This document shows, piece by piece, positions 58,118-64,000 of a stretch of DNA of 64,000 nt. The notes under the pieces are model-generated. The model saw only the letters and a list, made by a program, of their open reading frames with translations, ran no database searches and was not told the origin of the DNA. The translations under genes and the position numbers were made by a program. This stretch comes from Bin5 sp965116395 (GTDB lineage: Bacteria; Chloroflexota; Anaerolineae; Caldilineales; Caldilineaceae). Within the stretch, counting starts at the first letter, position 1. Each line of letters opens with the position of its first letter. Where the stretch lies: NCBI GenBank assembly GCA_965116395.1, contig OZ220684.1, positions 2,666,001-2,730,000 on the forward strand, given 5' to 3'.

Positions 58118-58146
58118 AAAGGTCCGGCACCAAGTGCCGGACCTTT
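58118..58146. terminator. Bidirectional rho-independent terminator
   Basis: A perfect 13-bp stem, AAAGGTCCGGCAC/GTGCCGGACCTTT, with loop CAA is flanked by an A-run on the left and TCTATTTTC on the right. It lies between convergent fumC and the LysM-M23 gene and can stop both. Confidence 0.9.
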
Positions 58147-58170
58147 CTATTTTCTGTAACCCTGTTCTGT

Positions 58171-59511
58171 CTACGGCAGGAAGTAGTTGGGATTGCGCGC
58201 CGCGCCATTTTGGCGAATCTCAAAGTGCAGGTGCGGCCCCGTCGAACGCCCCGTATTGCCGACCGTACCTATATGTTCACCCTTGGCAACGTTTTCGCCC
58301 TGGCGCACGTAGACCATATTCATATGCGCATAGAGCGAAACAAAGCCGTTGCCATGATCGACCATGACCATACTGCCATAGCCGCCATTCCAACCATGTG
58401 ACGCCTTGATTACATAACCGCTGTCGGCTGCAACGATCGGGGACCCTGCCCTGGCTCCAACGTCAATCGCTCTATGACCGTGCCAGAACTGCTGGGTCAA
58501 GTGGCCGCTGACTGGCCAGGCAAAGTTTCCGGAACCTCTGACCGCCGAAGCGGGAACCGGGCCCCGATACATCGCTACCTGCCGGGCGACATACGGCTTG
58601 GTACCATTGGGAATGATCAACTGCTTGCCGCTGTTGATCGGGGAATTCGCCGACTCAAGATTATTCAGCGGGAAAGCAACAATCTCTTCGACGCCTACTT
58701 TGTACTTAACCGCCAGAGTCGACAGCGTGTCGCCTGTCCTTACCACATGCATCACCCCGTCAACCGGGGGAATAATCAACTCCTGGCCAGGCCACAACAG
58801 ATCCGGATTGGACTCCAGCTTCGGATTGGCCCACAAAATCGTCTCCGGCCGGAGATCGTACCGGGCAGCAATCTTCTGAAGGTTATCAGCTGGCAAAACT
58901 TTGTAGATCTGGATTCTGTCAATCCGGGATGGGGCGGCGCTTACAACCGGTTCCTGCTCCGCGCCTTGTATGCTTGGGGATGCAGCAGCAGGCTCATCGG
59001 TACTCCGCGTGAAGGGAAGTACCGCACGTTGCAGAGCATTGCCAACCTCTGCAATTGGATTGCGGCGAGCCAGCAGCGCGTCAGCAGCCGTACCTTCCGC
59101 CAACGGTGCCTCCGCCGCCGGCAATGTGCCCAGCGGAAACTCCCAATTGGGGGCATCTACCTGTCTGATCAAAATAACTATCGCTGCCACCACCAGGACC
59201 GCAAGGTGGCTGGCAAGCCGGATTGGCGCAACCTGCTCGCGCAGAAAACCCTGTATGCCTGACCCAAATTTCCCAATCGCCCCGCCCGCCGTATCTACCA
59301 GGCCGGCCGATCCATCTTCCAGCGCGACTTCAGCCGCGCTCTCTGAACTCGGATTTATCTGATTCGGTGATGGGGTGGGACTAAACTCTGACAAACTGCT
59401 CGTAACGGAGGAAACAAATACTTCCCGATCCACTGCGGGGGCGCCGTTTGGCCTGTGGAAAGTGTGATAGTCGAACTGACGTTGTTCTACGTGTTCTTTA
59501 CTTTTCAGCAT
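58171..59511 (-). CDS. LysM and M23 (peptidoglycan hydrolase-type) protein
   Basis: The 446-residue protein has one membrane helix (about residues 100-115, SHLAVLVVAAIVILI). Two LysM domains follow (about 200-300, IYKVLPADNLQKIAARYDLRPETI and MHVVRTGDTLSTLAVKYKV). A C-terminal M23 peptidase follows (HGHRAIDVGA near 365, SLYAHM near 400, and HLHFE near 430), with the zinc ligands present. It probably cleaves peptidoglycan during growth or division. It is the last gene before the shared terminator with fumC. Confidence 0.92.
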   Translation of the reverse strand: MLKSKEHVEQRQFDYHTFHRPNGAPAVDREVFVSSVTSSLSEFSPTPSPNQINPSSESAAEVALEDGSAGLVDTAGGAIGKFGSGIQGFLREQVAPIRLASHLAVLVVAAIVILIRQVDAPNWEFPLGTLPAAEAPLAEGTAADALLARRNPIAEVGNALQRAVLPFTRSTDEPAAASPSIQGAEQEPVVSAAPSRIDRIQIYKVLPADNLQKIAARYDLRPETILWANPKLESNPDLLWPGQELIIPPVDGVMHVVRTGDTLSTLAVKYKVGVEEIVAFPLNNLESANSPINSGKQLIIPNGTKPYVARQVAMYRGPVPASAVRGSGNFAWPVSGHLTQQFWHGHRAIDVGARAGSPIVAADSGYVIKASHGWNGGYGSMVMVDHGNGFVSLYAHMNMVYVRQGENVAKGEHIGTVGNTGRSTGPHLHFEIRQNGAARNPNYFLP

Positions 59512-59902
59512 ACAGCCTGCCCAGGATAGGGATACAGAACCGAAACTGTATCATATTCTCCTCTGAACCTAAAGTTCTAGAGATGGCTTGGCGGGGGGGA
59601 TATGCCTTCAGGTCTGCTGACGTCCACAGTCAAAAAGGCCCGAATTGCCTCAAGAATGGCATTATAGGGACAAAACAGGCACCGCACAAATCCGATTTCG
59701 GCTCTAATCTTGTTTTTTTGCCCTCTTGACACAGTCTGACAATAAAACGTAGGGAAAACGTAGGGTTAGCGTCATTTTTCTGTGATCCGAGCTACTTTCT
59801 TGCTTCTTTGCCGCCCAACACCTGCCGCGTCCCCTCAAAATTCCCCGCCCGGCGCGCACCATCGAAGCTCGCTTCGAGGTTTCGCGCCCAACACGGACCT
59901 GC
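59512..59902. other. Intergenic region, 391 bp
   Basis: This lies between the LysM-M23 gene start and the rho gene end. It has a T-run near 59712 (TTGTTTTTTTGCC), a TTGACA near 59725 and a repeated AAACGTAGGG (near 59746 and 59757). No ORF is supported. Confidence 0.4.
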
Positions 59903-61162
59903 CTATTTGATCAGCGTGTCCAGAAACTCCTGGTTGTCTCGCGTTCGGCTCAGACGTTCCAGGATGGGTAAAATCGCTTCGTTTCCCCCTCCCATCGCGT
60001 CACTCATGCGCCGCAGCGTGTACACCTTTGCCAACACCTCCGGCTCCAGCATCTTTTCTTCGGCCCGCGTGCTGCTTCTTTCAATATCGATCGCCGGGAA
60101 GATTCGCCGTTCCGATGTGCGCCGGTTGAGATGCAACTCCATGTTGCCCGTGCCTTTGAACTCCTCGTATATAACGTCGTCCATCCGGCTACCCGTATCG
60201 ACGAGACAGGTCGCAATGATCGTCAGACTGCCGCCCTCTTCCAGATTCCGGGCCGCGCCAAAGAATCGTTTTGGTGGATAAAGCGCCGCCGGATCGATCC
60301 CGCCCGATAACGTGCGGCCAGACGGAGGAACTGTTAAGTTATAGGCGCGGGTGAGGCGCGTAATGCTGTCCAGCAATATCACCACATCGCGGTTGCTCTC
60401 AGTCAGACGTTTGGCCCGCTCCAACGCCATCTCCGCTACGCGCACATGGTTTTGGACCGGTTCGTCAAATGTGCTGCTGATCACCTCCGCCTCCACCGAA
60501 CGGTCCATATCGGTTACTTCCTCGGGCCGCTCACCTATCAGCACGACCATCAAATGCAGGTCCTCATAATTGCCCGACATGCCGTTGGCAATGCGCTTCA
60601 GAATGGTCGTCTTGCCGGCTTTGGGAGGACTGACAATCATCCCGCGCTGGCCGCGGCCGATTGGCGACAACAAATCGATCATCCGGGTGGCCAGCAGGTT
60701 CGGTTTGGTTTCCAGGTGAATCTGATCATCTGGAAAAATCGGCGTCTGTTTCTCAAATATCGGACGCCGCTTGGCCTCCTCCGGGTCAAGGCCGTTGACG
60801 GCTTCCACCTTTAGCAGACCGAAATACTTCTCCGTGTCCTTTGGCGGCCGTACCTGGCCAACAACCAGATCTCCTGTCCGCAAACCAAATCGACGAATCT
60901 GGCTCTGACTGACGTACACATCTTCCGGCCCCGGCAATAGATGGTCGCTGCGGAGAAAGCCTATGCCATCCTGTACGATTTCCAGAGTTCCGCCGCCAAA
61001 AATATAACCCTGCTTTTCGGCGTTTGCCCGCAATAAGAGAATTATCAGATCGTGCTTCTTTAAGCGGGTATGGCCAGTCATCGCCATGGAGCGAGCTAAC
61101 TCCCTGAGTTCATCCAGGGTGCAATCCTCCAATTCGGCCATAGTCATACTGAGCATTTCCAT
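59903..61162 (-). CDS. rho: Transcription termination factor Rho
   Basis: The 419-residue protein has an N-terminal Rho_N-like helical region (MAELEDCTLDELRELARSM), an RNA-binding cold-shock-like fold (about residues 50-130, FGGGTLEIVQDGIGFLRS), and an ATPase domain. The Walker A motif is SPPKAGKTT (about 178-186). GERPEEVTDMDRSVEAEVISSTFDEP, the Walker B VVILLDSITRLTRAYN and the Q-loop-containing ALYPPKRFFGAARNLEEGGSL follow. It unwinds RNA-DNA hybrids to terminate transcription. It is in the usual single-gene context. Confidence 0.95.
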   Translation of the reverse strand: MEMLSMTMAELEDCTLDELRELARSMAMTGHTRLKKHDLIILLLRANAEKQGYIFGGGTLEIVQDGIGFLRSDHLLPGPEDVYVSQSQIRRFGLRTGDLVVGQVRPPKDTEKYFGLLKVEAVNGLDPEEAKRRPIFEKQTPIFPDDQIHLETKPNLLATRMIDLLSPIGRGQRGMIVSPPKAGKTTILKRIANGMSGNYEDLHLMVVLIGERPEEVTDMDRSVEAEVISSTFDEPVQNHVRVAEMALERAKRLTESNRDVVILLDSITRLTRAYNLTVPPSGRTLSGGIDPAALYPPKRFFGAARNLEEGGSLTIIATCLVDTGSRMDDVIYEEFKGTGNMELHLNRRTSERRIFPAIDIERSSTRAEEKMLEPEVLAKVYTLRRMSDAMGGGNEAILPILERLSRTRDNQEFLDTLIK

Positions 61163-61893
61163 AGTTCGTTCCTTGTCCGGCTCAACAAAAAGTCACTCAT
61201 TGCTTGCGCAACAGGACAGCGTGATATGCATACGAGTGAGAGTGCTGAAAGCGTGGGCTGTCTATTTGTTGGGTAGACCTACCGTCTACACAATACGATC
61301 TTTGGGGATTGCCCGAATTCGGGCAGGTTTTCCTAGTGAATTGTCTAGCGCCAGGGTTGGGTAAATACTTAAGAGGTGCATTCAACGAACATTCAGTCGC
61401 GTCTGCCTCCTATCCGCGGCTGTCGTCCGCTGTGCTCGATCATTCTGAAACAATCATCGCCAATTGCGTTTAGAGCAAGCCGGCTACTTTACTGATTTCT
61501 CTTTGGATAGACGACGCGGACATATAGGGCGGAGGCAAACGTACGGCATCGACAACAAGTATAGCAGCCTTTTAAGATTAAGTCAACTACCATTTTTCTG
61601 CAGCTTCACATCGAAATCTTCTCCCATCTCCCGCCGCCGCGCACTCCGCAGCCTGATCCGGAAAAACGACCGCAATCCCGGAAACCATCGAAAAATCGCG
61701 CTGCACACAATTGGGGCCCGGCGCACGATCGGCGCACGCTCACGATCGACTCCCGGCCCCCTTCAGTGGAACTTGCAACTCGTATCGTATCTTCGTTCCG
61801 TTGACCGTCGTCACCGCCCACTGCCGCTGAATGCCCGCAACCCAAGTGCCGGCGCGGCGCCAACCAGGACTGGCCAACCTCCCGACTTATTCT
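61163..61893. promoter_or_regulatory. rho upstream region with palindromes, 731 bp
   Basis: GTAGAC (61273-61278)/GTCTAC (61284-61289) and a perfect 16-bp palindrome TGCCCGAATTCGGGCA (61310-61325), followed by GGTTTTC, lie about 110-160 bp before the rho start. They could be operator sites or attenuator stems. The remaining 500 bp up to the Crp/Fnr gene end hold no supportable ORF. Confidence 0.4.
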
Positions 61894-62598
61894 CTACCAA
61901 TCCCAGATACCGGCGATCTCCTTCAGCGTCTCAACGTCAAGGATCCCGATTCGTCGATACCCCAATTCCACCAGGCCCTGCCGTTTGAAATCACGCAAAA
62001 TGGCGCTGACCGTCTCCCGATATGTACCGAGTCGATCCGCCAGAACCTGATGGCTCACCCCCTGAATCACCTCTTCCCTGTCGTTGCACAGTTCAACCAG
62101 AAGCGCCGCCAGTCGCTCCGGCAGCTTCTTATAGGCCACATCTTCCAGCCTGTCCTCTACCTGAAGAAGCCGGCTGCCGTACGTCTGCAGCATCCCCCAT
62201 CCCAAAATCGGATACTGAAGCGTCATATTGCGCGCCTCGGCTGCCGGAATCGACCAGACCACCGCATCGGTGTCCGCCTCGGCAAAAACATTCGCCTCCT
62301 GCGGCCTGTTCAACGCGCCCTCGCCAAATATTGCTGCCGGCTCCAGCGACCCGATCACCAGCCGCCGGCCTTCATGATTCGGGCAGACCAGGTTGATCCT
62401 CCCCTTCATCAACACGAACATCTCTCTTTTCAAAGCTGCCGCATCGGCAACAACCTCATGCGGCCGGTATGAACGCATGCGTACATGCTTCCCAAACGAA
62501 GGATCGTCATTGTGGAGATCCATCAACGTCTGCAAAAGTTCCGGTTTTCGGCCCAGGACATCGTCGGTAACAGCGTGTCGATAAGAATTATCGAACAT
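61894..62598 (-). CDS. Crp/Fnr family transcriptional regulator
   Basis: The 234-residue protein has an N-terminal cyclic-nucleotide-binding-like beta barrel (about residues 25-135, VLMKGRINLVCPNHEGRRLVIGSLEPAAIFGEGALN). A long dimer helix follows, then a winged helix-turn-helix (about 175-230, VSHQVLADRLGTYRETVSAILRDFKRQGLVEL). The Cys residues needed for an Fnr iron-sulphur cluster are absent, so it is more likely Crp-like or redox-insensitive. The target genes are unknown. The start follows AAAGGATGTGATAA. Confidence 0.9.
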   Translation of the reverse strand: MFDNSYRHAVTDDVLGRKPELLQTLMDLHNDDPSFGKHVRMRSYRPHEVVADAAALKREMFVLMKGRINLVCPNHEGRRLVIGSLEPAAIFGEGALNRPQEANVFAEADTDAVVWSIPAAEARNMTLQYPILGWGMLQTYGSRLLQVEDRLEDVAYKKLPERLAALLVELCNDREEVIQGVSHQVLADRLGTYRETVSAILRDFKRQGLVELGYRRIGILDVETLKEIAGIWDW

Positions 62599-63507
62599 TT
62601 ATCACATCCTTTCTGGCTGCTCCGCAGTACTACTCCCATTCTCATGGCGCCAGCTAGGGCGGAATCTGTGAATGCCTCCGCCGTTGAGAAGGCACAAAAT
62701 GAGTCTAACTTGTGCAAATCATGTGCCATGAAAGCACAATTTCCTGAAAAGGCCCCCAATCGTATCTATAGTCCGGTCAGAAACTGTACACTGTATAAAG
62801 TATAGCAGTTTTTCACGGCAATTTCTACGCTTTCTATCCTTACAAGATCCTTATCAACCGCGCACTATTCTCCGCGCTCTCTCTCTAGCATAGCACTGAA
62901 AAGTTATATTTCTGTTGCAGAAAAGTTAGCGTTCCATAACCTTAGGAAAACTACCGCCCCATGACGCCTCCCAAAATGGTCCCCGCGCCTCTGTCATTCA
63001 CGCCCTTCCATGCCATTCACCCAATCTGCCCACCCACTGTCTCTCATCTGGGCGGTGGGGCCTTCGGACCCTCCCTTGTGCCGGGGGGACACCCCCCGCA
63101 ACGCCCCCTCCAAAAACACGCCCTGCCGCCGCCGCACAATTCTCCCGCCACTTTCCCCCGTCCTTCGCAGGAGGCGCACGCAGGCGCGGCCGCACCACAC
63201 CTTCTGTCACTTTTGCCCCAAAATCGGGGACAAGACCCGCCAAATCGATGCAATTGTCGACAAATTCGTGTTATGCTACACTAAATTTCTTATGCTACAC
63301 TGAAGGTCCTTTGGACAAACGCTGGACAACTACGAGTGGCGTTCCAAAGTCCGTCGCTCTCAACACCTAAACCAAAGCTCAGCGCTGACTCTTGTCTGAT
63401 GCTATAGTCGCTCGTAACCTGACCCGTACAACCGGTTCTGATTCGGTCGGGTCGAGGAATGGTTATCTGCATTCATTCTACTCTAATCAAATGACGAGAG
63501 AAGCTTA
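62599..63507. other. Large intergenic region, 909 bp
   Basis: It holds the core-only repeat copy E (63050-63117), a perfect direct repeat TTATGCTACACT (63271-63282 and 63290-63301), and a possible weak promoter TTGTCG (63254) N17 TACACT (63277). No gene is supported. Confidence 0.5.
63050..63117 (-). repeat. MITE-like repeat, core-only copy E
   Basis: Only the core is recognisable: GGGCCTTCGGACCC in the first hairpin position, then CGGGGGGACACCCCCCG in place of the second hairpin, then CAACGCCCCCTCCAAAA as in other copies. The outer parts and inverted repeats are not found. Confidence 0.6.
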
Positions 63508-64000
63508 ATGGCAGGAATTGTGAAGAGAATCGCCGCGGTTCTTGTAAGTATTGTCTGGCTCAGTCTGATTCTCGTATTGCTGGCAGGTTTCTTCGTGCCT
63601 GACCTTCACGAACTACTGCCAGCGCCAGTGAGAGAAATTACTGAACCGGAGGCACTGCGGGAACAGTGGGAAAGCTTCACCAATTCTTTGGCGGAGGCCA
63701 TCGGCCTACAGCCTCCTGCTGAGCCTGAAGTCATAGCAACCGCCACGCCCGATCCGGCAGTATCCACCCCGCCGACGGCCACCCCTGTACCCGAGACGCC
63801 CACTGTCGCGCCGCCAACCGCGCAGCCCGCGACACCAACCACCGCGCCCTCGATGAGTTCCGACGCCGATGACCAGCCCGAAGCTGCCGAAACATCCGTC
63901 GCCGTTTCGGTGTCAGAAGATCGACAAGCCGACTTGCGCTCTGCTCCCAGCGAAGATGCAGACGTCATAGGGCTCGTCGCCGCAGGTGGCACCGTCACTG
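63508..64000 (+). CDS. SH3b-type protein, 3' truncated by window edge
   Basis: The frame runs from an ATG at 63508 to the window end (164 residues visible). It has one N-terminal membrane helix (residues 6-31, LVSIVWLSLILVLLAGFFV region), a Pro/Thr/Ala-rich linker, and the beginning of an SH3b domain (DRQADLRSAPSEDADVIGLVAAGGTV). The start follows GAGAGAAGCTTA. It is probably anchored to the membrane with the SH3b domain outside. The stop lies beyond the window. Confidence 0.75.
   Translation, partial: MAGIVKRIAAVLVSIVWLSLILVLLAGFFVPDLHELLPAPVREITEPEALREQWESFTNSLAEAIGLQPPAEPEVIATATPDPAVSTPPTATPVPETPTVAPPTAQPATPTTAPSMSSDADDQPEAAETSVAVSVSEDRQADLRSAPSEDADVIGLVAAGGTVT

Overview
The window looks like a chromosomal segment of a GC-rich Chloroflexota bacterium, probably of the Caldilineae/Anaerolineae type. 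This is inferred from the style of the rRNA sequences and from the many secreted Pro/Thr-rich SH3b proteins; I could not run a 16S search. Coding density is ordinary, with operons of mostly catabolic and housekeeping genes separated by a few large intergenic gaps.

Layout. 1-9.2 kb: the end of a molybdenum hydroxylase large subunit, then sugar-acid catabolism genes (uronate-dehydrogenase-like SDR, TIM-barrel sugar isomerase, a second SDR, mannonate-dehydratase-like UxuA) interspersed with small Zn-ribbon proteins, a nucleotidyltransferase, a HAD phosphatase and a DUF2283 toxin-antitoxin-like pair. 9.2-26.1 kb: a GT39-like membrane glycosyltransferase, a Gfo/Idh/MocA oxidoreductase, a tandemly duplicated GH32-DinB gene pair, a 3-hydroxyacyl-CoA dehydrogenase, two PLP aminotransferases, a GNAT acetyltransferase, secreted proteins, a TyrA-like dehydrogenase and an HD protein. 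26.3-31.5 kb: a 5.2 kb transposon (below). 31.7-40.8 kb: an M50 protease and a second GT39-like protein, BirA, a DUF1624 membrane protein, and an acyl-CoA carboxylase operon (PccB-like, an unknown protein, biotin carboxylase, biotin carrier). 40.9-46.4 kb: an rRNA operon (promoter, 16S, tRNA-Ile, 23S, 5S). 46.7-64 kb: GlmU, a CNNM/CorC-like protein, cytidine deaminase, a sugar dehydrogenase lipoprotein, a histidine kinase, two BMP-type ABC permeases, FumC, a LysM-M23 peptidase, Rho, a Crp/Fnr regulator and the start of an SH3b protein.

The most notable object is at 26282-31509. It starts with an ISXO2/IS1595-type DDE transposase and is bounded by 23-bp imperfect terminal inverted repeats (20 of 23 identical) and an exact 8-bp target duplication, TTTTTTTG. 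About 4 kb of cargo lies between the transposase and the right end: two small basic proteins coupled to the transposase, a retropepsin-like protease overlapping a DUF5678-like gene, small membrane proteins, and a three-gene operon of secreted/coiled-coil proteins with strong hairpins in its leaders. The transposon has inserted into one copy of a second repeat, a MITE-like element of about 288 bp with 13-bp terminal inverted repeats and a hairpin-rich GC core. That element occurs as full copies at 1879, 7228 and 52083, as the interrupted copy, and as a core-only copy at 63050.
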